Shown: one piece after another, positions 14,745-21,653 of the stretch | Position numbering within the stretch: position 1 is the stretch's first letter | Layout of the letters: every line of letters starts with the position of its first letter | Origin: an uncultured Holdemanella sp. | Lineage (GTDB): Bacteria; Bacillota_I; Bacilli_A; Erysipelotrichales; Erysipelotrichaceae | Assembly (NCBI RefSeq): GCF_934772795.1 | Contig: NZ_CAKVMR010000008.1 | Coordinates: 1-51,118, forward strand | DNA length: 51,118 bases | Reading direction: 5' to 3' | Program-made: the position numbers and the translations under genes | The notes under the pieces: model-generated | Database searches by the model: none | The model's input: the letters and a program-made list of their open reading frames with translations, nothing else | What the model was told of the DNA's origin: nothing

Positions 14745-16631
14745 ATGTCGAAAGATAAGAGAGTATTAGGTAAAGTAGGCATGGCTTTATTATTGGTGTT
14801 CTTTTATGCACCAATATTATTCATGATTATTTTTTCCTTCAATAGTTCAAAATCATTAACACACTTTACAGGTTTCTCATTACGTTGGTATGAGGCTATG
14901 CTTAAAAACCATGGTATGATGGAATCTTTGTATGTCACAATTATTATTGCCTTATTGGCGACAATTATTTCTACGATCATTGGTACGATTACGGCAATTG
15001 GTTTGTCAAAATCAAAGAAAGTATTGCGTGCTTTTGTGAGTCAGGTCAATGATTTTCCAATCATGAACCCTGAAATCGTCACAGCCATTGGATTGATGCT
15101 TCTATTTATTACTTTCCAAATTGAAAAGGGATTTGTGACATTATTATTAGCACATATTGCTTTCTGTATTCCATATGTTATTTTGAGTATTATGCCTAAG
15201 ATCAAATCATTAGATCCAAACTTGGCAGATGCTGCAATGGATCTAGGCGCTACTCCTTGGCAGGCTTTGGTGAAAGTTATTGTGCCACAAATTATGCCAG
15301 GTATTGTTTCGGGTGCTTTGATTGCGTTCACAATGTCGTTTGATGATTTCGTTATTTCATATTTCGTAACGGGTCAAGGTGTAAAGAACTTGAGTATTAT
15401 GGTGTATACAATGTCTAAGCGTATTAATCCAAGTGTAAATGCGATCAGTACATTGGTTGTCTTGTTAATCACAATTACACTAACAATTGTGAATATTTTG
15501 CCAATTATTCGTAAAAAGACAAGTCCTTCAAAACAGAACAAACCTTGGAAATGGGCTGTTGCAGGTGTTGTAGTGGTTGGCTTAGTAGCTTCTTTATTTG
15601 GCTTGAATAAATCAGCTGGTTCTCAGCCTTATGCAGGACAAACTTTACATGTATATAACTGGGGTGAATATACAGGTGAAAATATCATTTCTGGATTTGA
15701 AGAGTTGACAGGGGCTAAGGTCGTTATGGATAACTTTGATTCAAACGAACAGATGTATATCAAGGTTGCTAATGGGGATGCATATGATGTATTAGTTCCT
15801 AGTGATTATATGATTCAAAGAATGATGCAGGAAAAGATGCTTCAAAAATTAGAGCCTGAAACTCGCAAAGAATGTTTAGGTGAATTGGCGGATGCAATCA
15901 AAGGTCTTCCATATGATCCAAAGAATGAATATTCAATTCCTTATTTCTGGGGTACTGTTGGTATAGTATATGATAAGACAAAGGTATCCGAAGAAGATTT
16001 GGAAAAAGATGGATGGGATATTTTCTTAGATCAGAAATTTAAGGGAGATATCTATCTATATGATTCTGAAAGAGATTCATTCATGATGGCATTAAAGGCA
16101 CTAGGATATTCAATGAATACAACAAGTCAGGATGAATTGAATGCTGCATATAACTGGTTGATTCAGTGTGTTCAGACAATGGATCCAGAAATTGTAACAG
16201 ATGAAATTATTGATAATATGGCACAGGCTAGAAAGGCTTTAGGGCTTATTTATTCTGGAGATGCGGCTTATGTCATGTCTGAAAATGAAAATATGGGATT
16301 CTATATGCCAAAGAGTGGAACAAACTTATGGTCAGATGCGATGGTTATTCCTAAAAATGCGAAGAATCCTAAGCTTGCGAATGAGTTTATTCGTTATATT
16401 ACAAGCTATGATGCAGCTATGGATAATTCTAGTTATGTTGGATATACTTCACCAAATAAAGAGGTTATGGAAGAGCTTGGTGGCAAAGGTGGAGAATACG
16501 ATGGTATCAACGCATATACACCTCGTGCTGGTTATGATAAGGATGAAGTGTTCCAATATGATGAAACAACACGTAAGATCATTGCGGATTTGTGGTCTAG
16601 AGTAAAAGTTGCGGCAAGTAACGCACATTAG
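14745..16631 (+). CDS. potCD: PotC-PotD fusion: permease joined to the polyamine-binding protein
   Basis: The 628-residue protein contains a complete PotC permease in residues 1-~262, with an EAA loop AAMDLGATPWQALVKVIVPQI. An extra membrane helix follows near 267-287 (WAVAGVVVVGLVASLFG), and then a complete PotD-type periplasmic-binding domain from ~295 to the end (LHVYNWGEYTGENII near its start, IPYFWGTVGIVYDK in the middle). The added helix puts the binding domain outside the membrane and tethers it to the channel, replacing the usual lipoprotein. Such fusions are known in several Firmicutes. AGGAGG precedes the ATG, which is two bases after potB. It is the last gene of the operon. Confidence 0.93.
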   Translation: MSKDKRVLGKVGMALLLVFFYAPILFMIIFSFNSSKSLTHFTGFSLRWYEAMLKNHGMMESLYVTIIIALLATIISTIIGTITAIGLSKSKKVLRAFVSQVNDFPIMNPEIVTAIGLMLLFITFQIEKGFVTLLLAHIAFCIPYVILSIMPKIKSLDPNLADAAMDLGATPWQALVKVIVPQIMPGIVSGALIAFTMSFDDFVISYFVTGQGVKNLSIMVYTMSKRINPSVNAISTLVVLLITITLTIVNILPIIRKKTSPSKQNKPWKWAVAGVVVVGLVASLFGLNKSAGSQPYAGQTLHVYNWGEYTGENIISGFEELTGAKVVMDNFDSNEQMYIKVANGDAYDVLVPSDYMIQRMMQEKMLQKLEPETRKECLGELADAIKGLPYDPKNEYSIPYFWGTVGIVYDKTKVSEEDLEKDGWDIFLDQKFKGDIYLYDSERDSFMMALKALGYSMNTTSQDELNAAYNWLIQCVQTMDPEIVTDEIIDNMAQARKALGLIYSGDAAYVMSENENMGFYMPKSGTNLWSDAMVIPKNAKNPKLANEFIRYITSYDAAMDNSSYVGYTSPNKEVMEELGGKGGEYDGINAYTPRAGYDKDEVFQYDETTRKIIADLWSRVKVAASNAH

Positions 16632-16658
16632 TCGAAGAAATTTTCTTCGACTTTTTTT
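16631..16658 (+). terminator. Terminator of the pot operon
   Basis: GTCGAAG (16631-16637) pairs with CTTCGAC (16645-16651), followed by seven T. It starts on the last base of the potCD stop codon. Confidence 0.9.
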
Positions 16659-16664
16659 CTTTCT

Positions 16665-16670
16665 TATAAT
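16665..16670 (+). promoter_or_regulatory. -10 box very close to the eutH-like start
   Basis: TATAAT at 16665-16670 lies only 11 bases before ATG 16682, with no ribosome site between them. If used, the message would be nearly leaderless. No clear -35 is seen, because the pot terminator T run occupies that place. Confidence 0.4.
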
Positions 16671-16681
16671 AGAATGAAGTC

Positions 16682-17707
16682 ATGAATCCGATTATTTTTA
16701 TTTTATTATGTTTTGCCGCTTTAGGCTTATTTGACAAGATGTTTAAGAATAGACTTGGACTAGCTGCTTCTTTTGATCGAGGCATCATCACAATGGGTGA
16801 TTTTATGATGAGTGTAGGAGGCTTTTATTGTATTGCGATTGCCTTTCTAAATGGTCATGCCACTCTATTTGAAAATAAAGAAATGATTATTTCGAGCTTG
16901 TTGGCACCAGATCTTGGTGGATATTTCATTGTGGAATCGATGACACAATCTGAAAGTGTATTTATCTTTTGTGGGGTATTATTAACATCTACTTTGGGGT
17001 GCTTGATTAGTTTTCAATTGCCAATCTTTTTGAATGAACTGGATAAAGATGATTTGAGCCACTATTTAAAAGGGGTTGTGTATGGTATTGTTGGGTTATT
17101 ACCTGTTTTGATTGTGACGGGTTTCTTTTTGAAAATAGATCATTTTATCATTTCATTTTTACCTGTTATTTTTATTTGTGCAATTTTGATTGGTTTATTC
17201 TTTATATCATTTAAAACATTAATTGTGATTTTAACTTTGTTTTCGAAGCTTGTACAAATTGTAGGATATATTTTCTTTTTCCTAGTTTGTTTGACTTTCT
17301 TTTTCAATATGAACTTCACCAATGCGACATTGATCAATGAAGCACTACGTATTGTATTTCAAATGAGTATCATTGTGTGTGGTTCTTTAGTATTTTGTGA
17401 AATTGTATTAAGAAAGTTTTCAAGCCAAATTGAAAGAGTTGGACAAATACTAAATATTGATAAATATTCAGTGATGGGAATTATCTTATCTTTTGGAACA
17501 AGTATTGCGATGTTGCCATTATTGAGTAAAATGAATAAAAAGGGTAAGATTTTAAATGCTGCCTTTTCATTGAGTGGAGCTTTTGTGTTTGGTGGACAAC
17601 TCGGTTTTATTGCCTCAGTCAATCCTGCAAGTGTAACTTGGTTTGTGGTTGTGAAGCTAGTAGCCGGAGTATTAGGCTTAGTTATTGCGAATTTAATGGA
17701 GGAATGA
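16682..17707 (+). CDS. eutH: EutH-like permease
   Basis: The 341-residue protein is almost entirely membrane helices, about ten of them. Segments RGIITMGDFMMSVGGFYCIA and LLAPDLGGYFIVESMTQSE match the EutH ethanolamine permease pattern (glycine-rich re-entrant-like segments), as does the C-terminal VTWFVVVKLVAGVLGLVIA. No other ethanolamine utilisation gene (eutABC, microcompartment shell) is present, so the substrate may differ. The gene is followed two bases later by an FMN-dependent dehydrogenase, and the two are surely co-transcribed. The start lacks a good ribosome site; a downstream ATG at 16739 is less likely because it would cut the first helix. Confidence 0.7.
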   Translation: MNPIIFILLCFAALGLFDKMFKNRLGLAASFDRGIITMGDFMMSVGGFYCIAIAFLNGHATLFENKEMIISSLLAPDLGGYFIVESMTQSESVFIFCGVLLTSTLGCLISFQLPIFLNELDKDDLSHYLKGVVYGIVGLLPVLIVTGFFLKIDHFIISFLPVIFICAILIGLFFISFKTLIVILTLFSKLVQIVGYIFFFLVCLTFFFNMNFTNATLINEALRIVFQMSIIVCGSLVFCEIVLRKFSSQIERVGQILNIDKYSVMGIILSFGTSIAMLPLLSKMNKKGKILNAAFSLSGAFVFGGQLGFIASVNPASVTWFVVVKLVAGVLGLVIANLMEE

Positions 17708-17709
17708 TT

Positions 17710-18726
17710 ATGGATTATAAGGAATTGATGGAAAAAAGTCGTGGTGTGATGGGAACAAAACTATGTAAGTCTTGTTTAGTGTGTGATGGAAAGGCATGTC
17801 GAAATACGATTCCAGGTCCTGGTGCTAAAGGTATTGGGGATGTTGCGATGCGTAACTATGATGCTTGGAAAAATATTCGTGTGAATATGGATACAATTAC
17901 AGACAATACACCTGTAAGTACAGAGCTTGAATTGTTTGGCAAGACATTTAAATATCCTATTTTTGCAGGTCCTGTAGGAGCCGTCAGCATGCACTATTCA
18001 GATGCATATGATGACAATAGCTATAATGATATCTTAGTTAGAGGTTGTATGGATGCAGGGATTTGTGCGTTTACTGGAGATGGAAAAGATCCGAGTATTA
18101 TGGAAAATGCGACGCGCATTATTAAAGAAAATCATGGACATGGTATTCCTACAGTGAAGCCTTGGAGTTTAGAAACGTATTTGGAAAAGCTAAATCTAGC
18201 CTTAGATAGTAACGCTTTTGCGGTAGCTATGGATGTAGATGCAGCTGGACTTCCTTTCTTAAAGGGGTGTCAGCCTCCTGCAGGAAGAATGAATACGGAG
18301 CAATTAAAGGCAATCATTTCTAAAACACCAGTACCATTTATTGTGAAGGGTGTTATGAGTGTGAAGGGTGCTTTAAAGGCAAAAGAAGCAGGCGCTAGTG
18401 CAATTGTTGTTTCTAATCATGGTGGTCGAGTTCAAGATCAGACTCCTGCAACAGCTGAAGTGCTTGAAGAGATTGTTAAGGCTGTTGATGGCAGTATGAA
18501 AATCTTTGTCGATGGAGGGCTTCGTAATGGTGTCGACATCTTTAAGGCTTTGGCATTAGGTGCAGATGCCGTCATTGTAGCTCGTCCATTTGTGAATGCG
18601 ATTTATGGCGCAAAAGAAGAGGGTATTCAAGTCTTAGTGGATAAACTTGGTAGTGAACTTCAAGATACTATGGAGATGTGTGGGGCTAAAAGTTTAAAAG
18701 ACATTACTCGTGATATGGTAAGATAG
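17710..18726 (+). CDS. FMN-dependent alpha-hydroxy-acid dehydrogenase family protein
   Basis: The 338-residue TIM-barrel protein has the FMN/active-site signature VVSNHGGRVQDQ near residue 232 and the phosphate-binding end VDGGLRNGVDIFKALALGA near 263. It also has an N-terminal Cys cluster (CKSCLVCDGKAC, residues ~18-29) typical of a Firmicutes branch of the lactate oxidase/dehydrogenase family. The true start is ATG 17710 with GGAGGAATG just ahead; longer starts would lie in eutH. The substrate is unknown; oxidation of a short 2-hydroxy acid is likely from the family. The Cys cluster is an oddity compared with classical lactate oxidases and could bind an iron-sulfur centre. Confidence 0.85.
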   Translation: MDYKELMEKSRGVMGTKLCKSCLVCDGKACRNTIPGPGAKGIGDVAMRNYDAWKNIRVNMDTITDNTPVSTELELFGKTFKYPIFAGPVGAVSMHYSDAYDDNSYNDILVRGCMDAGICAFTGDGKDPSIMENATRIIKENHGHGIPTVKPWSLETYLEKLNLALDSNAFAVAMDVDAAGLPFLKGCQPPAGRMNTEQLKAIISKTPVPFIVKGVMSVKGALKAKEAGASAIVVSNHGGRVQDQTPATAEVLEEIVKAVDGSMKIFVDGGLRNGVDIFKALALGADAVIVARPFVNAIYGAKEEGIQVLVDKLGSELQDTMEMCGAKSLKDITRDMVR

Positions 18727-18749
18727 GCAGCTTAATTGCTGTCTTTTTT
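18726..18749 (+). terminator. Intrinsic terminator
   Basis: GGCAGC (18726-18731) and GCTGTC (18738-18743; one G-U) with six T end the eutH-dehydrogenase transcript. Confidence 0.85.
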
Positions 18750-18757
18750 GATATAGA

Positions 18758-18869
18758 GAAAAAATGTGCAAAATAGATACTAAAAACATCGGAAAAATGT
18801 GTAAAAACAATACTAAAAAGTCAGGAAAAATGTGTTAAATTAATACTAAAAAGTGCGGAAAAATGTGCA
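18758..18869. repeat. Four-unit tandem array, exact 33-bp period, no gene attached
   Basis: Units start at 18758, 18791, 18824 and 18857. Each opens with (G)GAAAAATGTGYA, and units 1-3 continue with an ATACTAAAAA core, so head and tail are conserved while the middle varies. The last unit is partial. The head is almost the same as in the array at 3834-3961 (GAAAAATATGCA). No ATPase gene follows; the neighbouring genes converge here. It may be a relic or a free-standing binding array. Confidence 0.9.
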
Positions 18870-18904
18870 AAAATAACTATTTACTTGATAAGTAAAGGGG
18901 TTTT

Positions 18905-18934
18905 AAAAAGGCATCAGTTTTAATTTCTGATACC
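18905..18934 (-). terminator. Terminator of the small membrane protein gene
   Basis: On the minus strand GGTATCAG (18934-18927) pairs with CTGATGCC (18917-18910; one G-U) and is followed by five T (18909-18905). The stop codon of the gene (18922-18920) lies in the loop. Confidence 0.85.
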
Positions 18935-19273
18935 TTTTCTTAATGAGATGATTGCGAGTACTGCATTGATCAAGCACCATGCTGACCATATGTATAGATC
19001 AGAGTAGTTTCCTGCAAGTACAAAGCCTGTGAGTGTAGCTAAACCAAATAGAATAATAAGTGCAATGTTGGTTCCTTTTGAATTGTTTTTTCTAGATACA
19101 ATGGATACAATTCCTCCACAAAGCATGCATATACTAACGACAAGTCCTGCGCTTCCACTTGATTGTTCGTTGGCTTCTAGTGCATTGGCAAGGCCTGCCA
19201 TCATGCTTTGGAATACGACAAATACACTTAATACAATGGAAATGATTCCACTGATTAATTTCCAAGTTCTCAT
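18920..19273 (-). CDS. Small membrane protein, 117 aa
   Basis: The protein has four hydrophobic segments: ISGIISIVLSVFVVF, AGLVVSICMLCGGIVSIV, NIALIILFGLATLTGFVLA and WSAWCLINAVLAIIS. It has a short Lys/Arg loop (SRKNNSKG) between the second and third. I do not recognise a named family; small four-helix proteins of this kind are common in Firmicutes. The start ATG at 19273 is fixed by AAAGGGGA upstream. An in-frame longer start would run through the promoter-like TATATATA at about 19300. It lies downstream of a 30-codon reading frame and the Ktr genes on the same strand. Confidence 0.7.
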   Translation of the reverse strand: MRTWKLISGIISIVLSVFVVFQSMMAGLANALEANEQSSGSAGLVVSICMLCGGIVSIVSRKNNSKGTNIALIILFGLATLTGFVLAGNYSDLYIWSAWCLINAVLAIISLRKGIRN

Positions 19274-19344
19274 AATAAAAATCCCCTTTCTTAAGTATAT
19301 ATATACCTTAGAATTGGGGATAATTGGTATGCTCGTGGCATACA

Positions 19345-19437
19345 TTAATGGTGTGTAATGTTTAAAATGTGATTTAAAAGTCGTGGGACTAAGAAAGAAA
19401 TGTAGATTACGGATCCTACTGATAAAATTCCTAACAT
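19345..19437 (-). CDS. Predicted 30-aa membrane peptide
   Basis: The reading frame encodes a 30-residue peptide with one hydrophobic helix (MLGILSVGSVIYISFLVPRL) and a short His/Asn tail. A good ribosome site AAAGAGG lies eight bases before the ATG. It is downstream of the Trk/Ktr A-subunit gene on the same strand and directly behind a TTAAGA-type direct repeat that also occurs in the ktrB-kdpD intergenic region. Small hydrophobic subunits are known in potassium systems (KdpF, ~29 residues), so an accessory role is a reasonable guess. The evidence is position and ribosome site only. Confidence 0.45.
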   Translation of the reverse strand: MLGILSVGSVIYISFLVPRLLNHILNITHH

Positions 19438-19493
19438 AAATAATCGCCTCTTTCTTACACCTTTATTGTAGAATTTTCAATGTTCAAACGGTG

Positions 19494-19530
19494 TTAAAGA
19501 ATGAGGCGTCATGTTAAGATTTCATTAAAA
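19494..19530. promoter_or_regulatory. Direct-repeat operator, candidate KdpE site
   Basis: TTAAGA at 19514-19519 and TTAAAA at 19525-19530 are exactly 11 bases apart, and TTAAAG at 19494 lies 20 bases before the first. The 12-base string TTAAGATTTCAT here is repeated at 21569-21580, next to the kdpD-like gene. Spacing of one helical turn is typical of OmpR/PhoB-family response regulators. Confidence 0.55.
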
Positions 19531-20172
19531 ACGAAGGAATTTTTGTACGTCTGAATTTTGTGCAAGAATCAGAATGTTTTCGGATTCCTGGAAAGTATGT
19601 TCAGCACTAGGTAGTGGGTCTAGAATTCCATTGATTTTTGTAGCTAGAATGTTGATATGGTATTTTCTACGAATATCAAGTTCTAACATGGTTTTACCAA
19701 TCCAAGCGGTAGGTACGGCAATTTCATAAATGGAATATTCAGGGGTTAGTTGTACGTAGTCAAAGATATTTTCACTTGAAAAACGTACGGCAGCCCAGTT
19801 ACCAATTTGTTTTTCAGGATATACAACTTCATCGGCTCCATTGCGCAATAAGAATTTTGCGTGTACATCACGCACGGCTCTGGCAACTACAAGTTTAGCA
19901 CCATGATCTTTTAGTAGGGCCGTTGTTTCTAGAGAGCTTTGAAAATCATCTCCAATGGCTACAACGCAAAGATCGAAGTTCGACACGCCTAGTGAATCAA
20001 TAAAGCTTTCGTCGGTTGAATCTCCAATTTGTGCATTTGTGACATAAGAAAGGACTTTGTTGATTTTTTCTTCATTTTTATCAATGGCCAAAACGTCATG
20101 TCCTAAATCATATAGTTTTTGTGCCATGTGACGTCCAAAACGTCCCATACCAATAATTAATACAGATTTCAT
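19525..20172 (-). CDS. ktrA: Potassium uptake regulatory subunit (TrkA/KtrA family)
   Basis: The 215-residue cytosolic protein has an RCK-N Rossmann domain (LIIGMGRFGRHMAQKL at residues 4-19, DKNEEKI near 36, VVAIGDDFQSS near 70) and an RCK-C domain from ~135. This is the size and layout of KtrA/TrkA-N proteins that gate the membrane subunit according to nucleotide binding. It follows the ktrB-like gene by 12 bases with a CAGGAGGAA ribosome site, so the two form an operon. Confidence 0.92.
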   Translation of the reverse strand: MKSVLIIGMGRFGRHMAQKLYDLGHDVLAIDKNEEKINKVLSYVTNAQIGDSTDESFIDSLGVSNFDLCVVAIGDDFQSSLETTALLKDHGAKLVVARAVRDVHAKFLLRNGADEVVYPEKQIGNWAAVRFSSENIFDYVQLTPEYSIYEIAVPTAWIGKTMLELDIRRKYHINILATKINGILDPLPSAEHTFQESENILILAQNSDVQKFLRF

Positions 20173-20184
20173 AATTTCCTCCTG

Positions 20185-21522
20185 TTATCCAATTGTGATA
20201 TTTTCTTGTGGTAAATTTGCGTTTGCGACAACTTGATGTTTAGAAATGGCTAAAAGTAAAGTTAATCCTCCAACTCTTCCAAAGAACATCAAGAATATTA
20301 AAATACAGTGGGATGCACTTGATAGTGTAGGTGTGATTCCTAAAGTAAGTCCAACAGTACCAATGGCAGAGGCTGCTTCAAATAGGGCTTCTAGAATTGG
20401 TAATTGATCGAAGGCCGAAATAAGGAATGCTCCTGTAAAGAATAATACCATAAATAACATAAATAAGGCTGTGGCATTATTTAATGTGTCCATGGAAATT
20501 CTTCTTCCAAAACATTGTGGATTTTGTTTATGATTGAATACAGCACGAATACTTAGAATCAATACGGCTAGTGTTGTTGTTTTAAAACCTCCGGCCGTAC
20601 CTTGTGGACTTCCTCCTATCAACATTAATAGTGTCATAAAGAAGATGCTGCTTTGATTCATTTTGTTTAAATCAATTGTATTAAAGCCGGCTGTTCTTGG
20701 GGATACGGCTTGGAAAATGGAAACGTTGATTTGATCGGCTAGACTCATATTCCAATGGCTAAAGTCATTGATAAAGAAATAGAGTGTACTAATAATTAAA
20801 AGAGCTGCTGTAGTAAATAATACAACTTTGGATTGTAGCGAATATTTGTGTAAATGATGTTTGAATTGAACAACATCTCTCCAGACAAAGAAGCCTAAAC
20901 CACCAAGTATGATGAGGGAAGCAATGACGTTGGATACTAAAATATCGCCGGCATATCCTGTTAGAGATGAGTAGGCTTGGTTTGTTCCCATTAGATCAAA
21001 GCCTGCGTTACAAAAGGCAGAGATGGAATGGAATATGGAATACCATAGGCCTTTGACAAGTCCAAAGCGAGGTAAGAAGCGTATACCTAATAAGATGGCA
21101 CCTATTGCTTCCACGCATATTGTAGCTTTTAGAATCCATTTTGTGTTTCGGATAATACCACCAAGTTTTGGAGCAGAAATCGATTGTTGCATAAAATATC
21201 TTTGTTTAAAACCAATTTTCTTGCCTCCTAGAACAAAGAGTAGAATGGCCATTGTGATGACGCCCATACCTCCAATTTGAATGAGTGTTAAAATGACAAG
21301 TTGTCCAAAGGGGGACCAATATTGTGCAGTGTCATGCATAATCAGTCCGGTTACGCAGGAGGCACTGGTTGAAGTGAATAATGCATCTAAAAAGGGTGCG
21401 CCCCTTCCATCGTTTGTAGAAAATGGAAGCATAAGCAGGCAGGCACCAATAAATATCATAGTCGCAAAACTGAGGATGATCATTTGTCCTGGAGTAATGC
21501 GTTTCATACGTTTTTTAAACAT
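20185..21522 (-). CDS. ktrB: Potassium transporter membrane subunit (TrkH/KtrB family)
   Basis: The 445-residue membrane protein has the fourfold helix-pore-helix plan of the Trk/Ktr/HKT group. Pore-loop glycines are visible in TSTSASCVTGL, SISAFCNAGFD, AVSPRTAGFNT and SAIGTVGLTLG. Length fits KtrB better than the longer TrkH. It is divergent from a KdpD-like kinase with a 131-base intergenic region that carries TTAAGA direct repeats. Sodium or proton coupling cannot be told from sequence alone. Confidence 0.92.
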   Translation of the reverse strand: MFKKRMKRITPGQMIILSFATMIFIGACLLMLPFSTNDGRGAPFLDALFTSTSASCVTGLIMHDTAQYWSPFGQLVILTLIQIGGMGVITMAILLFVLGGKKIGFKQRYFMQQSISAPKLGGIIRNTKWILKATICVEAIGAILLGIRFLPRFGLVKGLWYSIFHSISAFCNAGFDLMGTNQAYSSLTGYAGDILVSNVIASLIILGGLGFFVWRDVVQFKHHLHKYSLQSKVVLFTTAALLIISTLYFFINDFSHWNMSLADQINVSIFQAVSPRTAGFNTIDLNKMNQSSIFFMTLLMLIGGSPQGTAGGFKTTTLAVLILSIRAVFNHKQNPQCFGRRISMDTLNNATALFMLFMVLFFTGAFLISAFDQLPILEALFEAASAIGTVGLTLGITPTLSSASHCILIFLMFFGRVGGLTLLLAISKHQVVANANLPQENITIG

Positions 21523-21568
21523 AAAACCACCTATCCTAATATCTTAAAACATTCTACACTAGTCTGTA

Positions 21569-21616
21569 TTAAGATTTCATAAAGTATTCTAACACTATGT
21601 TAAGACAATGTTAAGA
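21569..21616. promoter_or_regulatory. TTAAGA direct repeats between ktrB and kdpD-like genes
   Basis: TTAAGA occurs at 21600-21605 and 21611-21616, start-to-start 11 bases, and again at 21569-21574 in the string TTAAGATTTCAT shared with 19514-19525. One-turn spacing fits binding of an OmpR-family regulator, here probably the KdpE-like protein encoded at 23500. The site could act on both divergent promoters. Confidence 0.6.
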
Positions 21617-21641
21617 TGGGTGATTCTTTGTGGGCTTGTGT

Positions 21642-21647
21642 TATACT
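21642..21647 (+). promoter_or_regulatory. -10 box at the start of the kdpD-like gene
   Basis: TATACT at 21642-21647 would place the transcript start at about 21654, which is the ATG itself. No ribosome site precedes the ATG, so a leaderless message is possible. Confidence 0.4.
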
Positions 21648-21653
21648 AGCTTT

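Noticed and set aside
16682..18726. Ethanolamine utilisation operon
   Set aside because: Only an EutH-like permease is present; ammonia-lyase, shell and regulator genes are absent.
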